A stretch of DNA of 64,000 bases from Chenopodium formosanum (taxonomy: Eukaryota > Streptophyta > Magnoliopsida > Caryophyllales > Amaranthaceae), in contig CM044869.1 in the NCBI GenBank assembly GCA_024500155.1, positions 26,162,501 to 26,226,500 on the forward strand, given 5' to 3'. Below the pieces are notes generated by a model. The model was not told the origin of the DNA and made no database searches. It saw only the letters and a program-made list of their open reading frames with translations. Position 1 is the first letter of the stretch. Every line of letters begins with the position of its first letter. Positions 9,824 through 20,616 of the stretch are shown here, in pieces. Position numbers and translations under genes: made by a program.

Positions 9824-10057
9824 TGATGAGTGTCATTTATGGCACTCTTAGGCTAGGTTTTCTTTATAGTTTTATTCTCATTTTTAGTCCTTTTTGCTAT
9901 GTTTTTACATAATAATGCTTGTTTTGCGTGTTTGTGAGTAAGTTTAGAGAAATGCATGCTTTTAATGGTTTTCTTATCATTTTTTTCATTTCTCGACTAA
10001 TTTTAATTTACAATTTAAAAATCAAATAAAATAAGCTTTTTTATTTTATTTTTAAAT
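9824..10057 (+). repeat. Ath-A 3' LTR, truncated
   Basis: Begins TGATGAGTGTCATTTATGGC straight after the PPT. G1, on the minus strand, begins almost identically. Only about 234 bp can be followed. The end is marked by a 45-bp AT-rich imperfect palindrome centred on AAGCTT (10013-10057), after which CACTA-like sequence begins. Confidence 0.65.
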
Positions 10058-10059
10058 GA

Positions 10060-10360
10060 TGCCTAAGAGACCTGTGAAGTCAGATAAGCGGTCTCTGTTT
10101 TCGAAAACCAGGGACTGCCTAAGTTCAATAGGCGGTCTTAGTTTTCCCAAAAAAGAGACCGCCTAACATCAATAATCAGTCTTAGTTTTCTCATTCTAGA
10201 GACCGCCTTTAAGCAATAGGCGGTCTTAGTTTATTCATTCTAGAGACCGCTTCCATCAAAGCAGTCTCTTTGCCAAAGTGACCGATTAGCTAGAGATCGC
10301 CTCTAAAGCAGTCTCTTTGGCTTTTTTGGACAGGTCTCTTTAGCCATTTATGTAGTAGTG
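10060..10360. mobile_element. CACTA-type DNA transposon terminus
   Basis: Read on the minus strand from 10360, the sequence starts CACTACTACATAAATGGC, a CACTA-type terminal inverted repeat. About 290 bp of subterminal repeats follow, built from AGAGACCGCC and its complement GGCGGTCTC (near 10089, 10131, 10147, 10198, 10220 and 10243). Many are arranged as back-to-back palindromes. No transposase and no second end were found, so it is a fragment. The repeat pattern is clear; the family call is based on terminus and subterminal architecture. Confidence 0.6.
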
Positions 10361-10804
10361 CCTCCTCATAGTAGGGTGGTGGAGCCAACTGTGATAGAAC
10401 CGCCTCAGCATATGATCAGTCTAGATGGCTATAGATCCGCCAATTCTCCCCTATCGCCTCACTCTCTATATGAGTCTAGAGATGCCCCTGACTCATCATA
10501 TGCCCAGGAGGATGGTCTGGAATACATGCACAGTGGAAGAGTGCTGGATAACTACTTTTTCACCTAGATAAACTACTCCATCGTAGGTCCCCCAAAAGTA
10601 GCGTCTCTAAGTAGTGTACTGATAAGCCAGGGCAAAACAATCGAAACCTGCCCATGGGCGGTAGCAAACCTCAGGGTGCTGCAATAAAAATAGAAGAACT
10701 ATAAGTTGAAACTCTGCAAAAGAATCAAGCAAAAACGACAAACGAAGAGATAGTCTTTACCTTAAGGAGCGCCTCTCTAACATGAGCAGTGGAAACTAGG
10801 CCAA

Positions 10805-11866
10805 GATAGCGGCATCCCCAACTAGCAGCAATAAGGAGCCTTCTAAGCTAAGGCCTCGCCAGTGACAAAGATGGGATATACTCGTAGAACTAGACCTAAA
10901 ATAGAAGAAAAGGCTTACGATTCGATAAAAATCGATGTAAAAAGGCTGGACTTCACTAAGTAAGAGTATATACCTCCACAACCTTCCAAATTCTAGAGAG
11001 GGTGATCTCCGTCTCACAAGAATGCTGACGACAGGCTTGTCGCAGCCCAAGGAGGAAGTCAGAATAGGCCAGGCTAGTCCTGTCGCAAGTCCAGACCAAT
11101 CGAAGGTCACAGAGAGCAGTAAGATAGTACAACAGCACACGACTTCCCCTGTCAGGATAAAATTTCTCCGACAGGAGAATCAGAGCAAAGATGCGCACCC
11201 CCTGCTCTAGGGTAGTCGCATCTTCACGAAAGGTCTCCACAAGAAGTGACTTGCGGATAGACCTCATACTAGTATGTATCGTCCCAGCCTCAGCATGAGC
11301 TCGAAGGACGATAGGGCCTAACAACTCTACGGCCAAAGAAGAAGTGAGAGAGAGGTTCTTACTGATTGGAAGTACGGCTGACCGGAACTCTAGCTCAGTG
11401 ATGATAGAAAAGTCGAGAGGGGTGATAGTCTTCTCACCCCATGGAAAGTGAAAAGTGTTAGTAGTGTCCCAAAAGAACTCCACTAACCCGCAAACGATAA
11501 ACCGACAGTATTGCCAAGGATGAATAGCCATTGCAACCCGAAGAAGGGGATTCAAGTCACATAACTCCCAAAGGGTACTTAACTCTACACCTTCTCGGTG
11601 TAGCGCTCGAAGAGTTTCCCGATGTCATCGTTCTCGGAGTTGTGGCAACGAACTCTCTCATCAGCAATTATCAGCCGGACACGCTGGGAAATATGATGGA
11701 TAGGATGGAAAAACAAGGCATGCCCATCACACTCAGACAGCCATCCACTACGGCTAGTGGAAGCATCCTCACCGCCGTTAGTGGGCTCATCCTCTTGGTG
11801 AGCCGAACGAGAGCGTGCCCCCGAACTTTGATGTCGAGCCATACTAGCTATTGTGAACATGGAAAC
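10805..11866 (-). pseudogene. Plant mobile domain (PMD) gene, antisense within Tat-E
   Basis: Read on the minus strand, a Ser/Arg-rich N-terminus starts near 11840. A 199-residue open stretch (11555-10956) carries the PMD hallmark TNTFHFPWGEKTITPLDFSII and downstream W/Y-rich text. A possible last exon around 10870-10760 reads RRLLIAASWGCRYL-like sequence. PMD (PF10536 type) proteins occur both as host genes (MAIN/MAIL) and inside plant transposons, where their role is unknown. A stop near 11570 separates the N-terminus unless it is spliced. The gene runs against the element, as antisense ORFs of Tat elements do. PMD identity is solid; exon limits are not. Confidence 0.7.
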
Positions 11867-12640
11867 AAAAAATTTAAGGTTCCATAGGATCTAAGGTTCG
11901 CCTAGCCGCATGATACTATGTTCCTAAAATAGTGTATGTAGTACAGAAACAGAGAATGATTTTGATTCGCACAATAACAAGATTTTTTGGCAACCACACA
12001 ATTTCTTGCAAAACTATGATGTAGAAATATAAAAACATACACAAGCAATTTCATGGCAAAAGATTTGACAAAACATCATGAATTAAGCAAATTTATTTTC
12101 AGATTTTCCGGAAATTCGCAAAGAACATGCACAAAATTTGTCAAAAATAAGGGGAGTTCGGGCAAAACTTACATAGAATGGGAAACTAAATTAGAAGAGT
12201 TTCGATTTGCAACAAATTTGAGCGAATTTGGTTGAGAAACGAAAGAGAACAAGCAATTTGAACTTTTGACGAACTTGGAAGCGAAAATGACAAACAAACA
12301 GTGAAATGAAGAAGAAGGGGTTTAAATCCCAGAAACGTGAAATTATCATGATGCGATAAAATTATCGTGGCACGATAAGTTTGACGCACAACGCAATACA
12401 CTCAATGCGTCACGATGCCACTTGGAAACGTGCGTTGAGCGTCCTTCCTCCAGCGATGGCCGATGCAGGTCCTATAGACGGATTATGTGGACTCTTTTCG
12501 GGATTTTGGGCTCCTTGGTACGCCGTTTAGCCCCTTAAGTAAATGACATGATTAGTAGTCAGCTCGAGTACAATCTCAATTGGTGATCGATCGGACGATG
12601 ATAATGTCATTGACTTAAACTCTTAAACATTTACTCATTA
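11867..12640 (-). promoter_or_regulatory. Upstream region of the antisense PMD gene
   Basis: No ORF of note. On the minus strand, a cluster of CGTGACG, TCGTGCCACGATAA and TTATCGCATCATGATAA motifs (12340-12420) precedes a TTTAAA TATA-like box and a CT-rich leader. Similar ATCGCGATGCGATAA-type motifs lie upstream of the TATA box in the Tat-E LTR (14078-14150). A promoter role is inference. Confidence 0.4.
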
Positions 12641-13388
12641 CAAAGCACAGGCACCGAAATATTGGTTCACAAGCAAAGCACAATCGCCAAAGCATCGGCT
12701 CGTTACACCTATAAAAAACTCTCTGAGCAGCGAAAATTGTACCAAAGCACTGGTTAAGTCCACCGGAATATGGGAGGAGTGCACATTCCACATACCGAAG
12801 CATTAGCAAAACTTAAGATCACAAAATACCGGGGTCTTCGACGGCTTATCCATAGGGTGTGAAAATTATCAGCAATAATTGGTCCCGTCAAAGTAATGGC
12901 GAGATTTTGGAGATGAAAACATACACCGGTCTTCGACGATGTCCCAAAGGATGGAGGAGATTGTCTACAGCGGCGAAGCAATGCCATGGCGAAGCACGAC
13001 CACAACAAAAAAAGAGAAGCGGCGAAGTACTTCCGTGGCAAGGTACTGCCACAAAACTGAAGATGACGAAGCATAGTCATCTTCGACGATGTTCCCTAAG
13101 ATGTAGAGGATTGTCATAGCAAATGAATATAGCGAAGCACTATTACCTTTGGCGGCGTTCACGAAGCACTATGGAGGTTGTCACAAATACAACAAAAGAT
13201 GTTACCTAGAGGCGTGTACTCGGCGGTGCAAGATACGCGTTTCTAACTCCTTTACTTGTATAACTAACGCTAGTTTGTAGGTATCGACGTTACAAAGAAC
13301 GATTTAGCATCACAGAACGTTCTTCATCATTTTCATCCCTATCAACTTCTTTGACTTTTGTTTTCGATACTTATGTTTCTTTCAACTT
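12641..13388 (+). repeat. Degenerate GCGAAGCA-motif region in the Tat-E 3' UTR
   Basis: The motifs CGAAGCA(C/T) and TCTTCGACGATGT recur irregularly between 12640 and 13180. It occupies the position where Tat-F has a clean tandem array, so it may be a decayed version of the hypervariable 3' UTR repeats known from Tat elements. No gene seen. Confidence 0.4.
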
Positions 13389-13407
13389 AGTCAAAGCGGG
13401 GGCTTTC
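13389..13407 (+). promoter_or_regulatory. Polypurine tract of Tat-E
   Basis: AGTCAAAGCGGGGGCTTTC lies directly before the LTR. The Tat-F counterpart (minus strand, 52163-52181) reads AGTCAAAGTGGGGGTTTC. Confidence 0.7.
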
Positions 13408-15328
13408 TATTGACACTTGATTGTGTCTCCCCAAAAACTAAACCCAATGATGTGTACTTTTCACGTCATTTATTATCGAATATGGTTAAATTTTGAAGAG
13501 TCTCGTGAATCTTCCTTTTCTAAACATGTTTTAAATAATAATAATTCATTTCATATTTCAAAAATCATTTTGTGTCCTATTTATGAAAAATGTCCAATCC
13601 AGTTTAATATGGTCCATAATTTGGGTCCAATAATTGCATAACTAGATAGGGCTCAAAAAGAGCTTTCCAACGATATATTATAAGCCGAATTTTGAGCTAT
13701 AACGTGGAAGTTGTGGCCAAAATACTAAAATGGGCCTAAATCGAGCTTTATATGCGGACCCAATGATCATGTGGAGGGTCCAATAACTTTTATTATATTT
13801 CTAAAACTATTAGGATTTATCTTATTTTTCTAGAATTATCTAGAAGTTTATTTTAAGTCCTAAACGCATTAGGTTTAATTAGTATCTTCTAGAAGGTTCT
13901 AATTTATCCTATTTTGAATAGATAATGATTAAGAATTCTACATTGGATGAAACAAGTGTTTTTAATGGATTTAAATCTGATTACATAAAGATAAGTACGG
14001 ATGACCGGCTAACCCAATTTGATTGGAAGTCGGACTCCGTACGAAATCTTATCGTACGAAATTTATTGCACCGCGACAGATTCATCGCGATGCGATAAAG
14101 TCATAGCGTCGCCATAAATCTATCGCGCCGCGATGAATCCTGTTTTATCTCGAGTCGGATTCTGACTCTTTTTCTAATTTTTTTTCGGTCGTTTTCTCTA
14201 TAAATAGGGGCGATTTTCCCTCTTTTCAATTCACCCACAATCAACAATAATCATCATTAATCATCTCTTTCTCTTTCTAAGCTAAAGCTAATTCTTTCTC
14301 TCGCTCTCTTTGATTTTCAAAACCCTTTTCTAAACCTTTTTCATAAACACATATACCATACGTCCTTTGCGAGACACTAATACACCTAGCGTAGCTCGAA
14401 TTCACCATAGGCCTCGACGTGAAAGGTTGATAATTCTGAGGGTTTGGTCCCAAATCTATAATTCAATTAATATTATTTTAAGTGTTTGATTTGATATTTT
14501 TATTGAAATTACTAACGTGTGTATTGTTTTAATAGAAAGAGGTACAAAGCTTTAAAGTATGTAATTTGATTGATTAATTATTCTATATCTTTAGAAATCA
14601 TGTTTAGATTATTTTATTATTTCCTAGTATCATGTTAGGATGCTTTTATTGCTTTATAGTATCATGCTTAGGAAATTAATTAATATTCCTAATATCATGT
14701 ATATTCCTAGTATCATGTTAGGATGCCTGTATTCCATCCTAGTATCATGTTAGGGATAAAGCTTTGATTTTTATTATTTAGTGACATGTTAGGATTTGTT
14801 ATTAATTATGTTAGTATTATGCTTAGGATCTTGCTAATAATATTATGCTTTGATGAGATTGTTATGATGATGATGATGATTTGTTGTGTTAATATTATTA
14901 TGTTGCTTGATATATTATTGTTATTGCTTGATCACGCCCTCTCTTGCAGGTTTAAATGGAATTTATACTTGAAATCACGCTCAATAAGATTTTAGGCTAA
15001 TATGATTTTAATTCAAGTGAACGCCAATAATATATTTATTGTGCATTAATAATCAACCAACATAGATTAAACAGGTTAGGATTAATATAATGATTGCATG
15101 TGAATTGCAAAACGCACATGAATGTGAGAAGAACAAAGTAGAGGCCTATCTAGGGCGAGTTAAATCTCTTTTAGGGTTGGATTCATACCATCATCCCCGA
15201 ATATCCAGTCATGGTTCAAGACCACTATGGAGTTAGTGATCTTTGTGATCGTGAATTGGGTGTAACCTTCACCTCGTCGACGGTTTACAAGTTCCTAAAA
15301 CTTGTTGGCAACTTTTTTGCTCTAGCTT
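13408..15328 (+). repeat. Tat-E 3' LTR, left part (continues at 47912-47990)
   Basis: Starts with a mutated TGTAG terminus (TATTGACACTTGATTG) and aligns along its length to the complement of the Tat-F LTR. A TATA box (TATAAATA, 14199-14206) is preceded by a CpG-rich palindromic cluster (14078-14150). The LTR is cut at 15328 by LTR-G1 with target duplication AGCTT and resumes at 47912. Total length is about 2.0 kb. No gene. Confidence 0.78.
15324..15328. other. Target-site duplication of LTR-G1, left copy
   Basis: AGCTT here and AGCTT at 47907-47911 flank the solo LTR exactly. Removing everything between restores a sequence that aligns with the Tat-F LTR end. Confidence 0.85.
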
Positions 15329-15786
15329 TGACGGAAGGGAAATCCTAGGTCATTGAGTTCTAAAACTCCCCCCGATCAAACCAAATTTATAACCAAACAT
15401 AACCCTAGTATAGGCATAAGTCTGGGTCGAACCCAAGAGAATATGGTATATGCTATGGTCTCTAATCAAGCTATTCCGAAGTCTTGGCAAGCGATTTGGT
15501 CTAAAACAAGCAAATCAACGCAACAAAAACTAAGAATAGAAATCAATATCAAGGTACTAAGGATTTAGGATCCACATGCATTCACGATAAACATGCTAAT
15601 TTTACAGGAAGTTGATTAATAAAATTATGCGAGCAAAAATGGTATTTGCAATCAAAATCACTTGAAGAGCTATTTCCTAGGCTCAAGCTACTGGTCTCTA
15701 CGAATGACAATCAAAGGAAAATTGCAAGACAAGTTCAATAGATAATAGTAGCTTCCAAATCAGTGTGTCGTATCAATGAAAATTAC
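15329..15786 (-). repeat. LTR-G1 solo LTR, 3' end portion (continues at 46728-47906)
   Basis: An Athila-type LTR in minus orientation, related to the Ath-B LTR complement (same TTTATAA and GGGTCGAACCCAAG landmarks). It starts TGACGGAAGGG here and ends ACTCATCA at 47906. Another copy, G2, begins at 59219. No internal region is present, so it is a solo LTR left by recombination. It is split by Tat-C at 15786/46728. Confidence 0.78.
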
Positions 15787-15961
15787 TGTTTCGGGGATTT
15801 TTTGGATTTCCCTTGGGATACTGGTTGCACTCCTCGAAAAGATTGGCTCGGACACCTAAAAAAGAACAAATATCCCGTTGCCGGAATATTCGCCTCCGAT
15901 AGTCAAGTTAGTAATCGGAAATCGGAAAAGCTAGAAAGAGAAAGTACAGAGAAGCTGAAGT
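15787..15961 (-). repeat. Tat-C 3' LTR, distal part
   Basis: Matches 46207-46380 of the 5' LTR, with shared landmarks CCCTTGGGATACTGG and GCCGGAATATTCGCC. It is interrupted at 15961 by Ath-B (GAAGT here, GAAGC at 34451-34455) and continues at 34456-34802. Confidence 0.82.
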
Positions 15962-17421
15962 TGATGAGCGTCGTTTATGGTGCTCAAAAGAATAAGATTT
16001 AGGTTCATTTTCTTTATTTTCTTTCATCATTTTCATATAATTCTCTTAGTTTTATTTGATTTTCCATTTTTATAATTCACTTTAGTTCTCGATTGGTTTT
16101 TACGAGTTTTTCATATTTTTAGTTGATAATTCATAATTTTAGTTTTAGTTTTACCTTGCTACGCTTTCTATCTTTGTTTTATTTATGTTTTGTAGGTGAA
16201 TAATCAAGTCAATTTGCTCATTTTGGGACTGCAATGTCCGCGGGCAACATCTCGAGTGCACTGATGATGGGGATACTCGGGAGCGCGGAGTTTGATCAAG
16301 CAAGCAAAGGAGCCAAAGCCTAGTGCATCGCACAGGGGAGCGCGCGCGACACAGGGGTGCGTGCGCGCAGACCTAACTGTGCACATGCGCGGCTGGTCTG
16401 TGCGTGTGCACAGCCTGTGCGGCCCCCTTCGCTCGATTTTTCTTATTTATAGCTTTTGACTTTCTTTTTGAGGACGACTTAACTTTGTACTAGAGAGAGA
16501 ATTTTTCCAGAAATAGTAGAGAGAGAAGCTTAAGATTTACTTGTTTGTACTTGAACTTAATCTTAGATTTCAATTTGATCTTGAAATTCCTTCTTCAATT
16601 CAATGAATGTTTGTAAGATTTCTTTCCCTTGATTTACTTTTAATGCAATTTCTTCTAGTTTCTTGGATTTTGATGGAGATTACATTCCTTGCTTTAAAAT
16701 TTGTTGATTGATTGATTTTCTTTTGATTAAGCTTTAAATGAATATGAATTTGATTGAATTTGTTTTGTTTCTTAATTTCACCATGTTTAGTGAGTAGATT
16801 AGTTGCTAGGGAGAAGGGGAAGCATGCTTAATTGATGATTTTTGCTAGTTGATGATGCTAAACTGATTTGAATGGTGCAATTAAATTTGTTGACATAGTT
16901 GTGCATGTGATTAATTAGACTAGGAGTGATCAACCTATAAGATTAATCTAGATTGCATTGCAAATTTCAATGACATGAACCCTTGATTAGGGAATTGCTT
17001 TAATTGATTGAATTTGATTGTGATTTTCCTAGTTAGCCATTCATAGTGAACCCTAGCTTGTCTTATAGGAGATAGCCCTTGAATTCCTTTGATTGCAACT
17101 ATTGTTTGTCCTTTGCAATGTTTGAATTGATTGAGTGATCCTTCAATTAGCATAATCATTGAGCTTGCATGTGGAACCTATATCCCTAGTGTTTAGTATA
17201 TTGAATTTCTCGATTTATCTAGTTTTCTCGATACCTTAGTTACCAATCGCATCTTCCCGCAATCTTCGAAGTAGCTTGACCTAGGCTATAGCTTGCACCT
17301 ACTCATTCCCTTGGGTTCGACCCTTGACTTACCATATACTCGTATTAGGTTGGTCGAGTGTTTATAAATTTTCTTTGGCTCTAGGAAAGGGTAGAGAACG
17401 ACCTACATTTTCCTCGTGTCA
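15962..17421 (+). repeat. Ath-B 5' LTR
   Basis: 1460 bp, TG...CA. A CpG-rich palindromic cluster (16335-16425, GTGCGTGCGCGCAGAC and the like) sits just upstream of a TATTTATA box (16444-16451). Many differences from the 3' LTR are CG to TG or CA, the pattern of methylated-cytosine decay. Confidence 0.88.
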
Positions 17422-17425
17422 AAAA

Positions 17426-17443
17426 TGGCGTCGTTTCCAGGGA
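17426..17443 (+). promoter_or_regulatory. Primer-binding site of Ath-B (tRNA-Asp type, mutated)
   Basis: TGGCGTCGTTTCCAGGGA starts 5 nt after the LTR. It differs at three positions from the intact tRNA-Asp-type site in NA-D (TGGCGCCGTTGCCGGGGA). Confidence 0.75.
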
Positions 17444-17549
17444 ATGATATTGGTGCTTTGTTATAGTTGTTGAGTCTATTTCACCATTATTTGAAAATAC
17501 AAAAAGATTTTCTTTTAGCCGTGCTACTAACCATTTCTTTTGAGATTTT

Positions 17550-18420
17550 ATGCATAGAGCAGGTGATCATTCACTAGTGCCATTTGATCCGGAAATTGAG
17601 AGAACTATTGCAAGGTTGAGGGGTGCTAGACGATCTTTGAGCCCTAGCATTTCAAGTGAAGAAGAGCCACAACAAGAAGAACAAGCAAGAATGGGAGAGA
17701 ATCCAAGAGTGGCATTGAAAGAATTGGGGATTCTCGGTGCATATAGATTTGAGAGTGGGATTGCTCCACCTACAACACCGGCAAATGATTTTGAAATAAG
17801 ACCGGCAATGATCACTTTGATAGAGAGGCGACAATTTAGTGGGGCCAAGCATGAAATCCCACTAAACCATCTCAAGGAGTTCAAGAAATATTGCAATACT
17901 ATCAAGGTGAACGGAATTTCCCAAGAATTCATCCGCCTCAAGCTCTTTCCCTTTTCTCTCATAGGGCGTGCTTTGGAATGGCTAGACAAGGAGGTTAAGC
18001 CGAATTCTCTAAGGACATGGGATGAGGTCACCAAGGAATTTTTATCCCATTTCTATCCTCAGAAGAAAACGGCGGAGGCTAGAGCTTTGATTCAAGGTTT
18101 CAAGAAAGCCAAGTGAGAGCCTCTATGAAGCATGGGAGAGATACAAGGAGTATCAAAGAGAATGTCCTCATCACGGAATTCCAACCTATCAAATCATTCA
18201 AATCTTCTATGGAGGCCTTAGCCCTCAAGGAAAATCATGTTTATATGAAGGAGCCGGAGGTCCTATCATGAACAAAACAGAAGAGGAAGTCGTGGACATA
18301 ATTGAGGACGTAGTGAGGTATTATAGAGGTTGGCAAGATGGAGAAAGAGAGTCAACTAGCAAGAGTAGCTCTTTGGTGTACTCAGTTGATCATCTAAATG
18401 CAATCAACAATCTATCCTCT
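17550..18420 (+). pseudogene. Ath-B gag, N-terminal and capsid part
   Basis: The ORF opens with ATG at 17550. It has an acidic/Gln-rich N-terminus and then a Retrotrans_gag-type capsid segment (FEIRPAMITLIERRQFSG, HLKEFKKYC, FPFSLIGRALEWL, TWDEVTKEFLSHFYP). A single-base frameshift near 18105 ends the first frame at 18116. The next frame continues (SLYEAWERYKEYQRECPHHG, IIQIFYGGL, VDIIEDV) to a stop at 18421. Gag forms the particle shell around the RNA. Frame breaks make this copy defective. Confidence 0.8.
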
Positions 18421-18423
18421 TAA

Positions 18424-19403
18424 ATGACAAACTTGGGGAAGGAGACGTCCGCTATCAAGGCAAAGTTGGAAAGTGCTACCTACCAAGTTTCAAGTCTTCC
18501 CTCCCAGTCTAAGGGAAGAGGTATGTCTCCTAATTCCCAACCCCTTCCTTCTTCTAGTAACATGCCTGGTGGATGCTTGTTTTGTGATTTTTGTTGTTAT
18601 TGTGGGTCGTATGATCATGATGTTTCTAGTTGCCTCATGCATGTATGGATGTTTGTGATGATCAAGATGGAAATGTGAATGAGCATGTGAACTATGTGTC
18701 AAATAATCATGATTCTAGGTTTGAGAATCAAAGAGGTCAATGGAATAGGAATTACAACAATCATAGCAATTTTGACAACTATAACCAAGGTGGTGGTTAT
18801 AGGAACCAAGGTTCTCGAGGTAATTATAACAATCAAGGTTATAGTAGCCAAAATCAAAACCAAAATTATGGTAATCCAAACCAAGGTTATGGGAATCATA
18901 ATCAAGGTAGTGGTAACCATAATCAAGGTTATGGTCAAAATCAAAATAAAGGTAATTGGAACAATCAAGGTAGAGGCAATTTTCAAAATAATGCTCAAAA
19001 AGGCACTCCACCCGGATTTGCTCCAAAGGCTCAAAATAATTATTCCTATGTTAAATCCTCTTCTTCTTCACATAGAACAAATTTGGAAGAAATCATTGAA
19101 AATCAAACAAAGTTGTTGAACACTTACATGATCGTAAGTGATAAGAAATTTAATGAAATGATGACTCATAATAAGATTCTTGAAAATCAAATTTCTCAAC
19201 TTGCTAATGCTTTGAAAGACCATGCTAGTCCTTCTTCTTTACCTTCCCAATGCCTAGATCCTAAGAGACCGGTTAATGCTATTGTCACAAGGAATGGTAA
19301 GATTCTTGAGGAGAGTTTGCTTAAGAAGAGTGAGACCAAAAAGGGCACAAAAGGGGTTTTGGTTGAAGATGAGAGAGATGGTGCATCTTTGAGTGAGGTT
19401 TAG
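18424..19403 (+). pseudogene. Ath-B gag nucleocapsid and Asn/Gln/Gly-rich C-terminal part
   Basis: A zinc-knuckle remnant with CX2C spacing and a degenerate His position (CDFCCYCGSYDHDVSSC, about 18585-18635) is followed by a frame change near 18630. The open frame to 19403 contains about 100 residues of Asn, Gln, Gly and Tyr in NQGYGN-like repeats (18740-19000). This low-complexity segment resembles prion-like RNA-binding domains. After it come a coiled-coil-like ENQTKLLNTYM / ENQISQLANAL stretch and a Lys/Glu tail. The stop at 19401 separates it from the protease frame. Confidence 0.72.
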
Positions 19404-20616
19404 ATTGAGAAGCGTAGTGAGGTGAGAGTGGAGAAAGAGATTGTGAAACCCAAGCTTCCTTATCCACAAAAATTCATGAGACACAAGTTAGATGAACAAT
19501 TTGGAAGATTCATTGACATGCTTAAGCAACTTCACCTTTCTCTACCATTTACCGAAGTTGTCACCCAAATTCCCAACTACGCAAAATTCCTCAAATACAT
19601 TTTGAGTGGTAGGAGGACATGTGATGGTGTAGAGACGGTGAACTTGACCGAGATTTGTAATGCTATCATAATGAATAAGATGCCACCTAAGCTAAAAGAC
19701 CCCGGAAACTTTTCTATCCCTTGTGCCATTTATAAAATGCAAATTGAGAATGCATTGTGTGACCTAGGAGCTAGTGTTAGCCTTATGCCATATTCGGTGT
19801 ACCAAAGACTTGAGCTAGGGGAATTCTTACCTACTAACATCACTTTTCAATTGGCCGATAGGTCAATTAAGTTTCCTAAGGGTAAGGTAGAGGATGTTCC
19901 TTTGAGGGTTGGGAAATTTGTTATTCCGGTGGATTTTGTTGTGCTTGAGATGGATGAACATGCTAATATTCCCATCATTCTAGGGAGACCATTCCTTGCT
20001 ACTTCTGGTGCTTTGATAGATGTGAAAAGTACTAAAATTTTGCTCAAAGTAGGGGATGAAGTGATAGAATTTGATTTGAATGATAGCATGAAGTATCCAA
20101 GTTCTTCTTTAGAAAATAGTATGTTAATTGCTTCTCTCGATCATGTTGTGTCTTCTATGCATAAGCAATTGCTCACTTCTAACGATGCTCTTGAGAATGT
20201 TTTGTTGAATAAGGAAAAGATAGGTACTCCAAACAAGGAGATGGGTTTATATGAAGATTTGCTCAATGGAAGCTTTGAGGATGTTGAAGAGCAAATGTGT
20301 TTGAGCATTTCTAGCCAAGAAGCGTTGCAAGTGGCAACATCGAAGGAAGGTGAAGGTGCTCCGATGGTTGAGCTCAAACCTCTTCCATCACACCTTAGGT
20401 ACGAATTTTTGGGACCCAACTCCACTTTTCCCGGGATTGTTAGCTCTTCTTTGAGTGAGCATCAAGCTCAAAAGTTGTGTGGTGTTTTGAAAAAGCACCG
20501 AAGTGCTTTGGGTTATACCATTGATGACCTCAAAGGTATAAGCCCCGCTTTATGTACACATCACATAACTCTTGAGGAAGGTGCTTTACCTTCTATTGAG
20601 GAGGGTGCTTTACCTA
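19404..20616 (+). pseudogene. Ath-B aspartic protease and RT N-terminus, cut by deletion
   Basis: One frame runs from after 19401 into a retropepsin-like domain with active-site DLGAS at 19761-19775 (Athila elements often have DLGAS) and flap/second-half motif IILGRPFLATSGA near 19975-20015. The linker to RT follows, with the start of RT visible as LPSHLRYEFLG, SEHQAQKLCGVLKKHRSALGYTIDDLKGISP and HHITLEEGA (to about 20590). RT palm and thumb, RNase H and the integrase N-terminus and core are missing. The deletion joint is marked by an imperfect direct repeat (20574-20592 and 20598-20616). Confidence 0.82.

Larger units (their letters stand above)
3457..10057 (+). mobile_element. Ath-A: 5'-truncated Athila-type element (3' half and partial 3' LTR)
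   Basis: From about 3457 the sequence matches the 3' half of Ath-B (20947 onward). It has the integrase C-terminus, AGGCAA hairpin, GC-rich palindrome region, ATHILA-domain ORF, long untranslated tail, PPT and the start of a 3' LTR at 9824 (TGATGAGTGTC). Similarity to Ath-B is high along the whole length, but indels and stops are common. No 5' LTR, gag or RT of this copy is present. The 3' LTR seems to stop near 10057, far short of the 1.46-1.64 kb of related LTRs. Confidence 0.82.
10361..13407 (+). mobile_element. Tat-E: 3' internal region up to the PPT
   Basis: Placed in an LTR element because it ends in a PPT (13389-13407) directly before the LTR at 13408. Also, 13195-13407 matches the complement of the corresponding part of Tat-F (52163-52380). 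It holds an antisense plant-mobile-domain gene and a repeat-like stretch of GCGAAGC motifs (12640-13180). The 10361-10860 part has a short Ser/Pro-rich open frame (10358-10567) that I cannot identify. Confidence 0.6.

Noticed and set aside
16151..16386. Cys/Arg-rich minus frames in the Ath-B 5' LTR
   Set aside because: Not conserved in the 3' LTR, where the same GC-rich region has stops and indels.
18694..19119. Open frames overlapping the Asn/Gln-rich gag segment on both strands
   Set aside because: Simple repeats of AAT/CAA/GGT stay open in several frames. Only the frame with NQGYGN repeats continues into gag text.
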